64,000 nt of DNA from Methylotenera versatilis 79. Lineage in GTDB: Bacteria; Pseudomonadota; Gammaproteobacteria; Burkholderiales; Methylophilaceae. A model generated the notes under the pieces. The model ran no database searches. It was not told the origin of the DNA and saw nothing but the letters and a program-made list of their open reading frames with translations. Location: contig NZ_ARVX01000001.1 in the NCBI RefSeq assembly GCF_000384375.1, positions 434,001-498,000 on the forward strand. The letters run 5' to 3'. This document shows, in pieces, positions 44,589 to 55,155 of the stretch. Made by a program: the position numbers and the translations under genes. Positions within the stretch are counted from its first letter, which is position 1. Every line of letters starts with the position of its first letter.

Positions 44589-44701
44589 AATTAACCTCTA
44601 CACTACTTAATTTTCAAATATCTTACTTTTAAATCTACTTAACCTTCGATATAACTCATATTATTGAATCACATCCGGTTATTTAAATCATTACTCTAAA
44701 G

Positions 44702-46021
44702 TTATCGCGTTCCCGCATTACCTTTAAAATTAGCCTTTTTAAGCAAACCCTCATATTGATGAGACATCAAATGGGATTGCACTTGCGTCATAAAGTCCAT
44801 TGTTACCACAACAATAATCAACAATGACGTACCGCCAAAATAGAAAGGCGTATTAAATTTCAAAATCAAAAACTCAGGTAACAAGCAAACTAAAGTAATG
44901 TAAAAAGCACCGATTAACGTGAGTCGACCCATGATTTTATCGATGTACTTCGCTGTCTGATCACCTGGGCGAATACCTGGTACAAATGCGCCGCTTTTCT
45001 TTAAATTATCTGCTGTTTCTTTTGGGTTAAATACTAACGCCGTGTAAAAGAAACAGAAAAATATAATCGCTGCTGCAAAGAATAAAATATAAATAGGCTG
45101 TCCTGGTGACAAGACGTTACTAATGTCTTTTAACCAATACAGTCTTTCACTACTACCAAACCAACCAGCCAAAGTCGCTGGGAACAAAATAATACTTGAT
45201 GCAAAAATAGGAGGAATCACTCCAGCCATATTCAGTTTCAAAGGTAGATGTGTTGTCTGACCACCGTAAACCTTATTACCAACCTGACGCTTTGCATAGT
45301 TGACTGTAATCTTGCGTTGACCGCGCTCTACAAACACAACTAATGCAGTTACTAGCAATATTGCAACAAACAAGAACATTACCAATGGTATTGAGAATGC
45401 ACCCGTTCTAGCCAACTCTAAGGTAGAACTTACAGCGTGCGGCAAGCCTGCAACAATACCAGCGAAGATGATAATAGAAATACCATTACCAATACCGCGT
45501 TCAGTAATTTGCTCGCCTAACCACATTAAAAACATCGTTCCACTCACTAATGTCACTACAGCTGTCAATCTGAAAGCCATGCCAGGCTCTAAAACCAAAC
45601 CCGCTTGACCTTCAAGCGCAATAGCAATACCTAAAGCCTGAAACGTTGCTAAAACGACCGTGCCGTAGCGTGTATATTTAGTAATAGTACGTCTGCCAGC
45701 CTCGCCTTCTTTTTTCAGCTGCTCCATTTTCGGAGAAACCACAGACATTAACTGCATAATAATAGAGGCTGAAATGTACGGCATAATGCCTAAAGCAAAT
45801 ACCGTGAAGCGAGATAAAGCACCGCCTGAGAACATGTTGAACATGCCCAAAATTCCGCCACTTTGTGAATCAAATAATTGCTTCAACACGGTAGGATCAA
45901 TGCCTGGCACTGGAATATGCGCACCTAAACGGTATACAACTAAAGCACCTAAAACAAACCATAAGCGGCTTTTCAGCTCGCTCATTTTACCTACCGCACT
46001 TAAAAGACTATCTTGAGCCAA
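44702..46021 (-). CDS. secY: Preprotein translocase subunit SecY
   Basis: SecY (439 residues) is the ten-helix channel of the Sec translocon in the inner membrane. The plug region [33 protein letters not shown] (TM2) and the cytoplasmic SecA/ribosome loops with [14 protein letters not shown] are present. It lies in the spc operon between rplO (22 bp) and rpmJ (113 bp), the usual site. Confidence 0.98.
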   Translation of the reverse strand: MAQDSLLSAVGKMSELKSRLWFVLGALVVYRLGAHIPVPGIDPTVLKQLFDSQSGGILGMFNMFSGGALSRFTVFALGIMPYISASIIMQLMSVVSPKMEQLKKEGEAGRRTITKYTRYGTVVLATFQALGIAIALEGQAGLVLEPGMAFRLTAVVTLVSGTMFLMWLGEQITERGIGNGISIIIFAGIVAGLPHAVSSTLELARTGAFSIPLVMFLFVAILLVTALVVFVERGQRKITVNYAKRQVGNKVYGGQTTHLPLKLNMAGVIPPIFASSIILFPATLAGWFGSSERLYWLKDISNVLSPGQPIYILFFAAAIIFFCFFYTALVFNPKETADNLKKSGAFVPGIRPGDQTAKYIDKIMGRLTLIGAFYITLVCLLPEFLILKFNTPFYFGGTSLLIIVVVTMDFMTQVQSHLMSHQYEGLLKKANFKGNAGTR

Positions 46022-46043
46022 TACTATTCTCTAATCTTATGAC

Positions 46044-46484
46044 TTATTCAGCGTCAGCAACTTTACCGCCTGCAGCTTCAACAGCAGCGCGAGCGCCTTT
46101 TGTCAGCAACAAACCAGTTAAGTTAAGTTTTTTAGTAATTTCGCCAGACAAAAACACTTTTGCAGCCAGAACATTACCTGATACAACATTCGCTTGCTTC
46201 AATACAAGCAAATCAATCACATCAACTGGTAAATTATTCAACTCTGATGTACGCACATGCGCAGTATCTTTTTTAGTTAGTGATTTAAAACCACGTTTTG
46301 GCAAACGACGTTGCAAAGGCATTTGACCGCCTTCGAAACCAACTTTATGAAAACCACCAGTACGAGATTTTTGACCTTTGTGACCACGACCAGCTGTTTT
46401 ACCTAAACCAGAACCGATACCACGACCAACACGACGAGCATTTTTCTTAGAGCCTTCTGCAGGCTTAATTGTATTTAATTGCAT
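46044..46484 (-). CDS. rplO: 50S ribosomal protein L15
   Basis: L15 (146 residues) is a late-assembly 50S protein with the glycine/lysine-rich extension [21 protein letters not shown] (about 18-38) that reaches into 23S rRNA. The start ATG overlaps the rpmD stop as TAATG, indicating translational coupling. Confidence 0.98.
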   Translation of the reverse strand: MQLNTIKPAEGSKKNARRVGRGIGSGLGKTAGRGHKGQKSRTGGFHKVGFEGGQMPLQRRLPKRGFKSLTKKDTAHVRTSELNNLPVDVIDLLVLKQANVVSGNVLAAKVFLSGEITKKLNLTGLLLTKGARAAVEAAGGKVADAE

Positions 46485-46681
46485 TATCCTTCTACCTTTA
46501 ATAGATAACCAACTGTGTTAATCATGCCGCGAATCGATGGAGTGTCTTGCAACTCTACCGTGTGGCGAATACGACGCAAGCCTAAGCCTTTTACAGTCGC
46601 TTTATGTGACTCAATACGACCAATCACACTTTTTACCAACGTCACTTTAATTGTTGACGCTTCTACTTTTGCTTTAGCCAT
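46484..46681 (-). CDS. rpmD: 50S ribosomal protein L30
   Basis: L30 (65 residues) shows the family pattern [27 protein letters not shown], here in two overlapping segments, and a hydrophobic C-terminal strand. It starts 2 bp after rpsE and overlaps rplO by one base, in normal spc order. Confidence 0.97.
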   Translation of the reverse strand: MAKAKVEASTIKVTLVKSVIGRIESHKATVKGLGLRRIRHTVELQDTPSIRGMINTVGYLLKVEG

Positions 46682-46683
46682 GA

Positions 46684-47193
46684 TTAGCCTCTAATTTCTT
46701 CTACTGATTTACCACGTTTAGCGGCGATTTCTGATGGCGTATTCATTGACTCTAAACCGTTCAATGTAGCGCGCACCAAATTGTAAGGGTTTGTTGAACC
46801 GATACATTTAGCAACAACGTTTGTCACACCCATCACTTCAAAAATAGCGCGCATCGCACCACCAGCAATAATGCCAGTACCTTCAGAAGCAGGCTGAATA
46901 AACACTTTAGCAGCACCATGTACACCAGTTACCGCATGAAATAACGTACCGTTATTTAAATTCACTTTCAACATACCGCGACGTGCTTCATCCATGGCCT
47001 TTTGTACAGCAACTGGCACTTCACGCGCCTTGCCTTTACCCATACCTACAGCGCCATCGCCATCACCGACAACAGTCAATGCCGCGAAACTCATAATACG
47101 ACCACCTTTAACCGTTTTACTTACACGATTTACAGTAATCATCTTTTCACGCAAACCATCGGTTTGCTGTTGTTGTTCGTTTTCTCTAGCCAT
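46684..47193 (-). CDS. rpsE: 30S ribosomal protein S5
   Basis: S5 (169 residues) has the double-stranded-RNA-binding N-terminal domain (about 14-80; [24 protein letters not shown]) and a C-terminal fold with [20 protein letters not shown]. It works in decoding fidelity with S4 and S12. The Gln-rich start ([10 protein letters not shown]) is not conserved. It begins 15 bp after rplR. Confidence 0.98.
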   Translation of the reverse strand: MARENEQQQQTDGLREKMITVNRVSKTVKGGRIMSFAALTVVGDGDGAVGMGKGKAREVPVAVQKAMDEARRGMLKVNLNNGTLFHAVTGVHGAAKVFIQPASEGTGIIAGGAMRAIFEVMGVTNVVAKCIGSTNPYNLVRATLNGLESMNTPSEIAAKRGKSVEEIRG

Positions 47194-47208
47194 TATCTGT
47201 CTCGCTTC

Positions 47209-47562
47209 TTAGAATGACAGGCCGTTTTCACGCGCAGCATCTGCTAACGCCTTGATACGACCATGGTATTTGTAACCTGAACGATCAAAAGCAACAGTAG
47301 TGATACCCGCTTTTTTCGCCTTTTCAGCAATTAATTTACCAATAGCGGCAGCTGCTTCTACATTGCCACCATTCTTAACTTTTTTACGCACATCTGCTTC
47401 AACTGTTGAAGCACTTGCTAATACTGTATCGCCGGTTTCAGCGATAATTTGTGCATAGATATGCGTATTAGTACGATGTACGCTTAAACGCGTCACTTTT
47501 AGCTCAGCAATTTTGGCACGGGTTTTACGTGCGCGGCGTAAGCGATTATCTACGTTGTTCAT
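47209..47562 (-). CDS. rplR: 50S ribosomal protein L18
   Basis: L18 (117 residues) binds 5S rRNA in the central protuberance. The basic N-terminal arm [20 protein letters not shown] and the C-terminal [22 protein letters not shown] are diagnostic. It is in the spc operon between rplF (32 bp) and rpsE. Confidence 0.98.
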   Translation of the reverse strand: MNNVDNRLRRARKTRAKIAELKVTRLSVHRTNTHIYAQIIAETGDTVLASASTVEADVRKKVKNGGNVEAAAAIGKLIAEKAKKAGITTVAFDRSGYKYHGRIKALADAARENGLSF

Positions 47563-47594
47563 ATTGATCCTTATTGACCTATTTTTCCGACTAC

Positions 47595-48128
47595 TTATTT
47601 TTTCTTGGTTTCTTTGATTGCAACAACTTCATCTGCATAACGAACGCCTTTGCCTTTATAAGGCTCTGGTGCACGGTAAGAACGAATTTGTGCTGCAACT
47701 TGACCAATCACTTGCTTGTCGTAACCCGTTAAGATTACTTCAGTTGGTGTCGGTGTTGTTACCGTTACGCCAACAGGCATTTTGTGATTGATTGGATGTG
47801 AATAACCAAGCTCTAAATTCAACATAGCACCTTGCGCATTAGCTTTATAACCCACGCCTACCAATGTAAGCTTGCGAGTAAAACCAACAGAAACGCCTTG
47901 AACCATATTAGCCACAAGCGCACGCAATGTACCAGACATCGCACTTGAGTGTTTAGTATCGTTAGATGCTGTAAATGTAATTGTTTCACCTTCACGCTTA
48001 AGCGCAACAGCACTCGTTAACGGAAGAGATAATTTACCTAAAGGGCCGCTAACCGCAATATTGTTTGCACTTAGCACCACTTCAACTTTTTCTGGAATGG
48101 CGACTGGATTTTTAGCAACACGTGACAT
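47595..48128 (-). CDS. rplF: 50S ribosomal protein L6
   Basis: L6 (177 residues) consists of two similar RNA-binding domains (1-80, 82-177) near the sarcin-ricin loop and factor-binding site. [14 protein letters not shown] and the C-terminal [19 protein letters not shown] are conserved. It starts 10 bp after rpsH. Confidence 0.98.
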   Translation of the reverse strand: MSRVAKNPVAIPEKVEVVLSANNIAVSGPLGKLSLPLTSAVALKREGETITFTASNDTKHSSAMSGTLRALVANMVQGVSVGFTRKLTLVGVGYKANAQGAMLNLELGYSHPINHKMPVGVTVTTPTPTEVILTGYDKQVIGQVAAQIRSYRAPEPYKGKGVRYADEVVAIKETKKK

Positions 48129-48138
48129 TTGCTTCTCC

Positions 48139-48534
48139 TTAAGCCACTACGCACAACACTTCGCCACCGATACCGGCTGCTTGTGCTTTACGATCTGTCA
48201 TTACACCCTTGGATGTAGACATAATTGTCACACCAAGACCATTCATTACTTTAGGAATATTGTCTGAACCTTTGTAAATGCGAAGACCAGGCTTACTTAC
48301 ACGGTCAATTTTCTCAATTACTGGACGGCCAGCATAATATTTCAGACTAATGCTCAACAATGGTTTGCCATCGTTTGCACTCACCGCAAAATCATCAATA
48401 TAACCTTCATCTTTTAACACAGCGGCAATAGCGCTTTTCAATTTAGAAGCAGGCATAACAACTGATAGTTTGTTAACACTTTGTGCGTTACGAATACGCG
48501 TTAGCATATCGGCAATCGGATCACTCATACTCAT
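48139..48534 (-). CDS. rpsH: 30S ribosomal protein S8
   Basis: S8 (131 residues) binds the central domain of 16S rRNA and, in E. coli, represses the spc operon at the rplX-rplE border. [14 protein letters not shown] at the start and the C-terminal [19 protein letters not shown] segment with the RNA-binding STSKG are present. Possible regulation by S8 is known for the family, not shown here. Confidence 0.98.
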   Translation of the reverse strand: MSMSDPIADMLTRIRNAQSVNKLSVVMPASKLKSAIAAVLKDEGYIDDFAVSANDGKPLLSISLKYYAGRPVIEKIDRVSKPGLRIYKGSDNIPKVMNGLGVTIMSTSKGVMTDRKAQAAGIGGEVLCVVA

Positions 48535-48548
48535 AATTTATTCCTCCG

Positions 48549-48854
48549 TTACCAGCTAGCTTTGGTGACGCCTGGCACTTGGCCACTCATCATCAAATCG
48601 CGCAACTTGCTGCGACCGATACCAAATTTACTGAAAACACCACGTGGGCGACCTGTTAATGCACAGCGATTACGCAAACGCACTGGGCTAGAATTACGTG
48701 GTAAAGCTTGCAATTTCAAACGTGCTTCACGACGATCTTCCAATGTTGCACTTTGATCGTTAATCGTTGCATTTAGCGCTTCGCGCTTGCCTGCGAATTT
48801 TGCAACTGTTGCGCGACGTTTAGATTCGCGTTCTGTCATACATGTTTTTGCCAT
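48549..48854 (-). CDS. rpsN: 30S ribosomal protein S14 (zinc-independent long form)
   Basis: S14 has 101 residues, the long C-minus form without CxxC zinc pairs. The conserved C-terminus [40 protein letters not shown] is split across the 3'-major domain contact. It starts 3 bp after rplE, so the two are probably translationally coupled. Confidence 0.97.
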   Translation of the reverse strand: MAKTCMTERESKRRATVAKFAGKREALNATINDQSATLEDRREARLKLQALPRNSSPVRLRNRCALTGRPRGVFSKFGIGRSKLRDLMMSGQVPGVTKASW

Positions 48855-48857
48855 GTC

Positions 48858-49397
48858 TTAACCCCTAAAAGGAAAACTAAACGCAGCTAACAATGCCTTA
48901 GCCTCTTCGTCTGTTTTTGCCGTTGTAGTAATCGTAATATTCATACCGCGAATCACGTCAATTTTGTCATATTCAATTTCCGGGAATATGATCTGCTCTT
49001 TAACGCCCATATTGTAGTTACCACGGCCATCAAATGATTTTGCTGAAATACCGCGGAAGTCACGAATACGTGGAATAGCAACTGTAACCAAGCGATCCAA
49101 GAATTCATACATACGCTCGCGACGCAAAGTTACTTTGCAGCCGACAGGATAATCATCACGAATTTTAAATGCTGCAACAGATTTCTTTGCTTTGGTCACA
49201 ACCACTTTTTGACCAGCAATTTTTTCCATATCGCCAACTGCATTTTCCATCACTTTTTTATCAGCAACCGCTTCGCCCACACCCATGTTCAGGGTGATCT
49301 TTTCAATGCGAGGAACTTGCATGACTGAAGTGTAACCAAATTGCTCTGTCATACTTTTAACAACAGAGTCTTTATAAAATTGTTTTAAGCGCGCCAT
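48858..49397 (-). CDS. rplE: 50S ribosomal protein L5
   Basis: L5 (179 residues) binds 5S rRNA and touches the P-site tRNA through its loop. Diagnostic segments are [37 protein letters not shown] and the C-terminal [17 protein letters not shown]. It starts 8 bp after rplX. Confidence 0.98.
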   Translation of the reverse strand: MARLKQFYKDSVVKSMTEQFGYTSVMQVPRIEKITLNMGVGEAVADKKVMENAVGDMEKIAGQKVVVTKAKKSVAAFKIRDDYPVGCKVTLRRERMYEFLDRLVTVAIPRIRDFRGISAKSFDGRGNYNMGVKEQIIFPEIEYDKIDVIRGMNITITTTAKTDEEAKALLAAFSFPFRG

Positions 49398-49405
49398 GAT
49401 TTATC

Positions 49406-49723
49406 CTATGCGTCCACTGCTTCGCCGTTAGATTTGAATACGCGCACTTTTTTGCCGTCTTTCAAAACTTTATAACCTACACGGTCAGCTTTTTGTGTTG
49501 CATTATTAAATAACGCAACGTTAGAAATATCGATCGGCATTTCTTTAGCGATGATTCCGCCAGTAACACCCTTTGCTGGATTTGGCTTAGCATGCTTTTT
49601 AGCAACGTTAAGACCTTCAACCACCACATGACCAGACTCAAGCACGTTAAGCACAACGCCTCGCTTACCTTTGTCTTTACCTGTATTTAAAACGACTTGG
49701 TCGCCTTTATGAATTTTGCTCAT
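49406..49723 (-). CDS. rplX: 50S ribosomal protein L24
   Basis: L24 (105 residues) initiates 50S assembly and lies by the exit tunnel. The KOW motif [20 protein letters not shown] occupies about 4-23, followed by [15 protein letters not shown]. It starts 16 bp after rplN. Confidence 0.98.
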   Translation of the reverse strand: MSKIHKGDQVVLNTGKDKGKRGVVLNVLESGHVVVEGLNVAKKHAKPNPAKGVTGGIIAKEMPIDISNVALFNNATQKADRVGYKVLKDGKKVRVFKSNGEAVDA

Positions 49724-49739
49724 ATATTGTCCTTATCCC

Positions 49740-50108
49740 TTACAGCACTTCAGGCGCAAGAGAAACAATTTTCATGAATTTTTCAGTACGTAATTCACGA
49801 GTTACCGGGCCAAAAATACGTGTACCAATCGGCTCTAATTTACTATTCAGTAAAACGGCAGCATTAGTATCGAATTTAACTAAAGAACCATCTGGACGAC
49901 GCACGCCTTTAGCCGTACGCACCACAACAGCACTATAAACTTCGCCTTTTTTGACGCGACCACGTGGAGCAGCATCTTTGATGCTAACTTTAATGATGTC
50001 GCCTATACCAGCGTAACGACGTTTTGAGCCACCTAACACTTTAATGCACTGAACTGAACGCGCACCCGTGTTATCGGCAACTTCTAGCCGAGATTGCATT
50101 TGAATCAT
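49740..50108 (-). CDS. rplN: 50S ribosomal protein L14
   Basis: I chose ATG at 50108, giving 122 residues that start [16 protein letters not shown], the universal L14 N-terminus; a start five codons earlier only adds MEIIL. A GGAG lies 9 nt upstream. L14 forms an inter-subunit bridge. As in E. coli it opens the spc operon, behind its own promoter at 50260-50289. Confidence 0.97.
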   Translation of the reverse strand: MIQMQSRLEVADNTGARSVQCIKVLGGSKRRYAGIGDIIKVSIKDAAPRGRVKKGEVYSAVVVRTAKGVRRPDGSLVKFDTNAAVLLNSKLEPIGTRIFGPVTRELRTEKFMKIVSLAPEVL

Positions 50109-50259
50109 GAGAATAATCTCCAACTTAATCCGTTAAACCAACACCAGCCGCATGAATTTAATCACAACGGCCAGTAGACCACGGTCAGTATTGGGGTACT
50201 AGCTTTTATGAACCTTAGAAACTACTAACCAAGAATTCACGAGTACCGAAAAGTCCAAC

Positions 50260-50289
50260 ATTATAACTTACAAACTAATTGTGTAGCAA
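50260..50289 (-). promoter_or_regulatory. Sigma70 promoter of the spc operon
   Basis: On the minus strand TTGCTA (50284-50289) and a perfect TATAAT (50260-50265) are 18 bp apart. The 212-bp rpsQ-rplN gap is the S10/spc operon border. It leaves a leader of about 145 nt. Confidence 0.65.
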
Positions 50290-50312
50290 GGCTAAAATCG
50301 CTTTACCACACA
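50281..50312 (-). other. Imperfect hairpin after rpsQ, overlapping the spc promoter -35 region
   Basis: The outer arms TGTGTGG and CTACACA and inner AAGC/GCTT-like pairs fold around GATTTTA, with mismatches. No T-tract follows, so it is at most a weak terminator or 3'-end stabiliser for the S10 operon. Confidence 0.35.
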
Positions 50313-50320
50313 ATAATTAC

Positions 50321-50593
50321 TTAGGCTTTTGTATTAACCTTACTTACAACCCATGTCTTTGTTTTTGACAATGGTCGTGATTCAGTAATAGTCACTAAAT
50401 CGCCTTCTTTACATGCATTTGTTTCGTCATGCGCATGGAATTTATTCGATTTTACAACTACCTTACCGATTAATGGATGTTTCACTTTACGCTCAACTAA
50501 AACCGTTACAGTTTTATCCATTTTGTCGCTCACTACACGGCCATTAAGGCTGCGTACAACTTTAGTAGATTCCGCTAATTTAACGTCTGTCAT
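50321..50593 (-). CDS. rpsQ: 30S ribosomal protein S17
   Basis: S17 (90 residues) is an OB-fold primary binder of the 16S 5' domain. [20 protein letters not shown] and [19 protein letters not shown] are diagnostic. It is the last gene of the S10 operon and starts 2 bp after rpmC. Confidence 0.98.
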   Translation of the reverse strand: MTDVKLAESTKVVRSLNGRVVSDKMDKTVTVLVERKVKHPLIGKVVVKSNKFHAHDETNACKEGDLVTITESRPLSKTKTWVVSKVNTKA

Positions 50594-50595
50594 GA

Positions 50596-50790
50596 TTATG
50601 CCTGTTTCGCTTTCTCAGCCAAAACAAGCTTAACACGCGCAACATCTTTGCGTACTTTACCTAGCTGATCTACTTTGGTTAATTGTTGTGTTGCAACTTG
50701 CATGCGAAGTGAGAATTGCGCACGGCGTAATTCAATCAATTCCGCATTTAACTCATCAACACTTTTTGCTCTTAAATCTAAAGCTTTCAT
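50596..50790 (-). CDS. rpmC: 50S ribosomal protein L29
   Basis: L29 (64 residues) is a two-helix protein at the tunnel exit, part of the SRP and trigger-factor docking site. [23 protein letters not shown] is the family signature and is followed by [14 protein letters not shown]. It starts 16 bp after rplP. Confidence 0.97.
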   Translation of the reverse strand: MKALDLRAKSVDELNAELIELRRAQFSLRMQVATQQLTKVDQLGKVRKDVARVKLVLAEKAKQA

Positions 50791-50806
50791 TTTAGCTCGC
50801 CTTTTC

Positions 50807-51223
50807 TTAACTGCCGATTTGACGTGTCATGAAAGTAGTTTCGATTGGTAGCTTAGCAGCCGCCAAACGGAACGCTTCACGCGCAAGCTCTTCACTTACG
50901 CCGTCCATTTCGTACAACATTTTACCTGGCTGGATTTGTGCTACGTAGTACTCTGTACTACCTTTACCATTACCCATACGTACTTCAGCAGGTTTTTTAG
51001 AAATTGGTTGATCTGGGAAAATACGGATCCACACACGACCACCACGCTTAATGTGACGCGTCATTACGCGACGTGCCGCTTCGATTTGACGGGCAGTCAA
51101 ACGACCACGACCAATTGCTTTTAATCCAAAATCACCAAAACTTACTTTATTACCTGTCGTTGCAATGCCTTTATTACGGCCTTTTTGCATCTTGCGGTAT
51201 TTTTGTCTAGACGGTTGCAGCAT
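50807..51223 (-). CDS. rplP: 50S ribosomal protein L16
   Basis: L16 (138 residues) helps position A-site t[43 protein letters not shown]-type [20 protein letters not shown] and [22 protein letters not shown] are standard. Its start lies inside the 3' end of rpsC (17-bp overlap), suggesting coupled translation. Confidence 0.98.
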   Translation of the reverse strand: MLQPSRQKYRKMQKGRNKGIATTGNKVSFGDFGLKAIGRGRLTARQIEAARRVMTRHIKRGGRVWIRIFPDQPISKKPAEVRMGNGKGSTEYYVAQIQPGKMLYEMDGVSEELAREAFRLAAAKLPIETTFMTRQIGS

Positions 51224-51941
51224 CTTTAGCCCTCGGCTTTCTTACTTTTTTCTCTGGTTCAGCAACTGGTGTAGCAGCTGGCGCTGTAGCACCAATTGGC
51301 GTTGGTACGTTATCAGCAAAAATCTCGCCTTTAAATACCCACACTTTAATACCAATAATGCCGTATGTTGTTAATGCTTCAGCAACACCGTAATCAATAT
51401 CAGCACGCAATGTATGTAATGGCACACGGCCTTCACGATACCATTCAGTACGTGCAATCTCTATACCATTCAAACGGCCTGAACTCATGATTTTGATACC
51501 TTGAGCACCTAAACGCATTGCATTTTGCATAGCACGCTTCATGGCACGACGGAACATCACACGCTTTTCAAGTTGTTGCGCGATAGATTGTGCGATTAAT
51601 GTCGCATCGATTTCTGGCTTACGTACTTCTTCAATATTCAAATGAACAGGAACGCCCATTAAACCTTGTAAAGTAGCGCGTAAAGATTCGATATCCTCAC
51701 CTTTTTTACCAATAACAACACCTGGACGGGCACTGTGAATAGTAATTTTTGCATTTTTTGCTGGGCGCTCAATAATAATTTTACTTACTGCAGCACTGGC
51801 TAATTTTTTATTTAAAAACTCACGTACTTTAATGTCGCTTTGCAACATAGCAGGAAAGTTTTTGCTATTGGCGTACCAACGTGAAGCCCAATTTTTTTGG
51901 ACACTCAGACGGAAACCAATTGGATGAATTTTTTGACCCAT
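51207..51941 (-). CDS. rpsC: 30S ribosomal protein S3
   Basis: S3 (244 residues) is at the mRNA entrance and contributes to the ribosomal helicase. The KH domain (about 40-110) has [19 protein letters not shown], and the C-terminal domain includes [20 protein letters not shown]. The tail is extended and rich in Ala/Pro/Lys (about 215-244). It overlaps rplP by 17 bp. Confidence 0.98.
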   Translation of the reverse strand: MGQKIHPIGFRLSVQKNWASRWYANSKNFPAMLQSDIKVREFLNKKLASAAVSKIIIERPAKNAKITIHSARPGVVIGKKGEDIESLRATLQGLMGVPVHLNIEEVRKPEIDATLIAQSIAQQLEKRVMFRRAMKRAMQNAMRLGAQGIKIMSSGRLNGIEIARTEWYREGRVPLHTLRADIDYGVAEALTTYGIIGIKVWVFKGEIFADNVPTPIGATAPAATPVAEPEKKVRKPRAKDAATV

Positions 51942-51950
51942 GATTATCCT

Positions 51951-52283
51951 TTAGTTACCGACAGTCACATGAATGTGACAGGTTGGTTTAGTAATACGAC
52001 CCGCACGGCCTTTTGCGCGTGGACGAATACGTTTAAGCACAATGCCTTTATCAACATAAATTGAAGTAACCTTCAACTCATCGATATCAGCGCCATTATT
52101 ATGTTCAGCATTAGCAATTGCTGACTCAACCACTTTTTTAATGACCTCAGCACCTTTTTTAGGTGTGAAGTTCAAAATATTTAATGCGTGATCTACTTTT
52201 TTGCCACGAACAAGGTCAGCCACCAAACGCGCTTTTTGCGGAGAAAGGTGAACGCCTCTTAATATTGCAGTTACTTGCATCAT
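51951..52283 (-). CDS. rplV: 50S ribosomal protein L22
   Basis: L22 (110 residues from the first of two adjacent ATGs; the second, at 52280, has better spacing to GAGG and gives 109) lines the exit tunnel with its long hairpin. [25 protein letters not shown] and the hairpin [20 protein letters not shown] are diagnostic. Macrolide-relevant hairpin residues look intact. Confidence 0.97.
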   Translation of the reverse strand: MMQVTAILRGVHLSPQKARLVADLVRGKKVDHALNILNFTPKKGAEVIKKVVESAIANAEHNNGADIDELKVTSIYVDKGIVLKRIRPRAKGRAGRITKPTCHIHVTVGN

Positions 52284-52289
52284 AGGCCT

Positions 52290-52565
52290 CTATTTCTTCG
52301 CTTTTCTATCAGCTGCATGGCCCTTGAATGTACGTGTTAACGCAAATTCACCGAGCTTATGACCAACCATGTTTTCTGAAATCAACACAGGAATGTGTTG
52401 CTTACCATTGTGAATCGCAATGGTTAACCCAATAAAATCTGGCAAAATAGTAGAACGACGTGACCAAGTTTTAATTGGTTTACGATCGCGTGTAGCTGCT
52501 GCGACTTCTACTTTTTTTGCCAAATGACCATCAATAAATGGACCTTTTTTAACTGAACGTGCCAT
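52290..52565 (-). CDS. rpsS: 30S ribosomal protein S19
   Basis: S19 (91 residues) is in the 30S head near the A-site finger. The sequence is typical: [15 protein letters not shown], then [20 protein letters not shown] and the C-terminal [23 protein letters not shown]. It starts 4 bp after rplB. Confidence 0.98.
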   Translation of the reverse strand: MARSVKKGPFIDGHLAKKVEVAAATRDRKPIKTWSRRSTILPDFIGLTIAIHNGKQHIPVLISENMVGHKLGEFALTRTFKGHAADRKAKK

Positions 52566-52569
52566 ATGA

Positions 52570-53403
52570 TTACCTTACGCCTCTCGGACGACGACTGATA
52601 CGCATGTTATCAGTACGCTTATTGCTACGTGTACGATAACCCTTCGTTTTAACACCCCATGGGCTCACTGGATTCATACCAGCTGCAGTTTTACCTTCAC
52701 CACCACCGTGCGGGTGATCAACCGGGTTCATTACCACACCGCGAACGGTTGGACGAACACCACGCCAGCGCATTGCACCAGCTTTACCGATTGAACGTAA
52801 TGAATGCTCTTCGTTACCCACTTCACCTAAAGTTGCTTTGCAATCCACGTGAACGCGGCGAACTTCACCTGAACGTAAACGCAACTGTGCATAAGCACCT
52901 TCACGCGCTAATAACTGAACAGAGGTACCAGCTGAACGTGCAATTTGCGCGCCTTTGCCTGGTTGCAATTCGATACAATGAATCGTGCTACCTACTGGGA
53001 TATTACGTAATGGCAATGCATTACCTACTTTGATTGGCGCTTCTGCACCACTAATCAATTGCGCACCAGCAGCAATGCCGCGTGGCGCAATAATGTAACG
53101 ACGCTCACCATCCGCATAACAAAGCAATGCAATATGTGCCGTACGATTTGGATCGTACTCGATATGCTCCACTTTCGCAGGAATACCGTCTTTGTTACGA
53201 CGAAAATCAATCATACGATAATGCTGCTTATGACCACCACCTTGGTGACGAGTTGTAATATGACCGTTATTATTACGGCCAGCGTGTTTACTTTGACTTT
53301 CCAACAGCGGCGCGTGTGGCTTACCTTTGTAAAGATCTGGTGTTACGACCTTTACGACACCACGACGACCGGGGGAAGTTGGTTTGACTTTAACTAATGC
53401 CAT
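52570..53403 (-). CDS. rplB: 50S ribosomal protein L2
   Basis: L2 (277 residues) is needed for subunit association and peptidyl transfer. It has an OB-like domain (about 60-130), an SH3-like domain (about 130-200) and the loop [16 protein letters not shown] with the functionally important His near 230. It starts 11 bp after rplW. Confidence 0.98.
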   Translation of the reverse strand: MALVKVKPTSPGRRGVVKVVTPDLYKGKPHAPLLESQSKHAGRNNNGHITTRHQGGGHKQHYRMIDFRRNKDGIPAKVEHIEYDPNRTAHIALLCYADGERRYIIAPRGIAAGAQLISGAEAPIKVGNALPLRNIPVGSTIHCIELQPGKGAQIARSAGTSVQLLAREGAYAQLRLRSGEVRRVHVDCKATLGEVGNEEHSLRSIGKAGAMRWRGVRPTVRGVVMNPVDHPHGGGEGKTAAGMNPVSPWGVKTKGYRTRSNKRTDNMRISRRPRGVR

Positions 53404-53414
53404 ATCTTCTCTCC

Positions 53415-53729
53415 TTATTCGCCCGCTGCGAAGTTAATTTCTTGACCTGGCTTCAAGCTAACATAAGCTTTTTTCCAGTCGTTACGCTTGCCGATACGTT
53501 TGCCAGCGCGTTTAATTTTGCCACCCACATTAATCGTAGCGACTTTTTCAACTTCAACTTTAAAAACAAGCTCAACTGCAGCTTTAATTTCCAGTTTAGT
53601 TGCGTCAGTGCGTACTTTAAAAGCAATTTGCTGATGTTTATCGGCAATGTATGTTGCTTTTTCTGTGATTTGTGGCGCTAAAATCACTTGTAATAAGCGA
53701 TCTTGAGATTTTGTAATCGCGGTCATCAT
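53415..53729 (-). CDS. rplW: 50S ribosomal protein L23
   Basis: L23 (104 residues) at the tunnel exit is the dock for trigger factor and [26 protein letters not shown] at the start and the loop [23 protein letters not shown] are typical. The start overlaps the rplD stop by 4 bp (ATGA type), and the first of two ATGs has a GAGGAG 8 nt upstream. Confidence 0.97.
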   Translation of the reverse strand: MMTAITKSQDRLLQVILAPQITEKATYIADKHQQIAFKVRTDATKLEIKAAVELVFKVEVEKVATINVGGKIKRAGKRIGKRNDWKKAYVSLKPGQEINFAAGE

Positions 53730-54352
53730 GCTAGCAACTCCTCAAGTTTTTTAACTGCACCTGCGGTTGCCAATACTTTAGGGAAACGCACCAAGCTGAC
53801 TGGGTCAGCATATTGCGCTTCAATCACCATAACATTGGTTAAGTTACGTGATGACAAATACAAGTTCTCATCAAAACCATCTGTTAACAATAAAACGCCA
53901 TCGGCATAGCCTAGACCTTTGATTTTCTCAACAAATTGTTTTGTTTTAGGTGTCTCGATTTTAAACTCTTCAACAACGGTAATACGCTCTTGGCGAACTA
54001 ATTCAGACAAAATCGTTTGCATACCAGCACGGTAGGCTTTACGGTTTACTTTGTGGCTGAAATTTTCGTTAGGTGAATTAGGGAATGCACGTCCACCTCC
54101 ACGCCAGATTGGGCTTGAGCTCATACCTGCACGTGCGTTACCAGTACCTTTTTGTGCGTATGGCTTGTGCGTTGTATGCGCCACAGTGTCACGGCCTTTT
54201 TGTGCGCGCGTTGCTGTACGGGCATTCGCCATATACGCAACCACAACTTGATGCACCAAAGCTTCGTTAAACTCACGACCAAATGTTACTTCAGAAACGT
54301 CAACGCCTTTCTTAGCAGCTTTACCGTTTTTATCAATTAATTTGAGTTCCAT
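53726..54352 (-). CDS. rplD: 50S ribosomal protein L4
   Basis: L4 (208 residues) has an extended tunnel-lining loop (about 40-95: [20 protein letters not shown] and [20 protein letters not shown]). In gammaproteobacteria it represses the S10 operon through the leader of rpsJ; here a hairpin leader precedes rplC instead, and an L4 role there is only a possibility. It is coupled to rplC by a TAATG overlap. Confidence 0.98.
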   Translation of the reverse strand: MELKLIDKNGKAAKKGVDVSEVTFGREFNEALVHQVVVAYMANARTATRAQKGRDTVAHTTHKPYAQKGTGNARAGMSSSPIWRGGGRAFPNSPNENFSHKVNRKAYRAGMQTILSELVRQERITVVEEFKIETPKTKQFVEKIKGLGYADGVLLLTDGFDENLYLSSRNLTNVMVIEAQYADPVSLVRFPKVLATAGAVKKLEELLA

Positions 54353-55017
54353 TATTTAGCTCCCTTAGATTTCTGAAGCTTAACTTTAACGGCTGGGCGA
54401 ACAACAACATCACCACCTTTAGAGCCAGGAATCGCACCTTTAATCAACAATAAGTTACGCTCTACATCAACACGCACTATTTCTAGATTTTGTGTTGTAA
54501 CAGTTACATCACCTAAATGACCAGGCATACGCTTACCAGGGAATACTCGACCTGGATCTTGCGCCATACCGATTGAGCCAGGAACGTTATGCGATTTAGA
54601 GTTACCGTGCGATGCGCGGTTAGACTTAAAGTGATGGCGTTTAATCGCGCCAGCAAAGCCTTTACCAATCGAGGTACCAGTCACATCAACGATTTGACCT
54701 GCTGAGAAAATCTCTACTGTAATGCTGCCACCAACTTGGTAGCCGCTTAACACATCAGCAGAAACATTGAATTCTTTGATGCCAGAACCAGCAGCAACGC
54801 CCGCTTTGGCATAATGGCCAGTAAGCGCTTTGTTGATGCGGCTAGCACGACGCTCGCCATGAGCAACTTGAAGGCCAGTATAGCCATCGCTCGCGATTGT
54901 CTTGATCTGTGTCACACGGTTAGGAACAACTTCCAACACGGTTACCGGGATGCTTGCGCCATCATCAGTAAACACGCGGGTCATGCCCACCTTGCGACCA
55001 ATAAGCCCTAAGCTCAT
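54352..55017 (-). CDS. rplC: 50S ribosomal protein L3
   Basis: L3 (221 residues) starts 50S assembly and reaches the peptidyl-transferase centre with its loop. [20 protein letters not shown] and [23 protein letters not shown] are diagnostic, the latter holding the Gln that is methylated by PrmB in related bacteria. AAGGA lies 7 nt before the start. It is preceded by its own promoter and leader. Confidence 0.98.
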   Translation of the reverse strand: MSLGLIGRKVGMTRVFTDDGASIPVTVLEVVPNRVTQIKTIASDGYTGLQVAHGERRASRINKALTGHYAKAGVAAGSGIKEFNVSADVLSGYQVGGSITVEIFSAGQIVDVTGTSIGKGFAGAIKRHHFKSNRASHGNSKSHNVPGSIGMAQDPGRVFPGKRMPGHLGDVTVTTQNLEIVRVDVERNLLLIKGAIPGSKGGDVVVRPAVKVKLQKSKGAK

Positions 55018-55041
55018 GATCGTATCCTTATTTTTAGTTAA

Positions 55042-55069
55042 AGAAGTCGATTACAATTGACCGACTTCT
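55042..55069 (-). promoter_or_regulatory. Leader hairpin upstream of rplC
   Basis: AGAAGTCGGT pairs with ATCGACTTCT (10 bp, one G-U) around an 8-nt loop, and the 3' side is followed by TTTAAC. It lies in the untranslated leader from the promoter at 55084-55112, so it could be a ribosomal-protein autoregulation or attenuation element. Confidence 0.45.
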
Positions 55070-55080
55070 GTGAAAGAGCG
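55070..55080 (-). promoter_or_regulatory. BoxA-like sequence before rplC
   Basis: CGCTCTTTCAC resembles the rrn antitermination boxA core GCTCTTTAACA. It overlaps the predicted start site of the rplC promoter, so it would be fully transcribed only in readthrough from rpsJ. Confidence 0.3.
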
Positions 55081-55083
55081 CGG

Positions 55084-55112
55084 ATTATACCGAACCCATG
55101 ATTTTATTACAA
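55084..55112 (-). promoter_or_regulatory. Sigma70 promoter before rplC, with GC-rich discriminator
   Basis: On the minus strand TTGTAA (55107-55112) and a perfect TATAAT (55084-55089) are 17 bp apart. The following CCGCGC discriminator is of the type linked to ppGpp/DksA control. The predicted leader is about 60 nt. Confidence 0.7.
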
Positions 55113-55155
55113 TAACTTTTTACAACACTTAACACTAATTTCAAGCTTAAATTAC

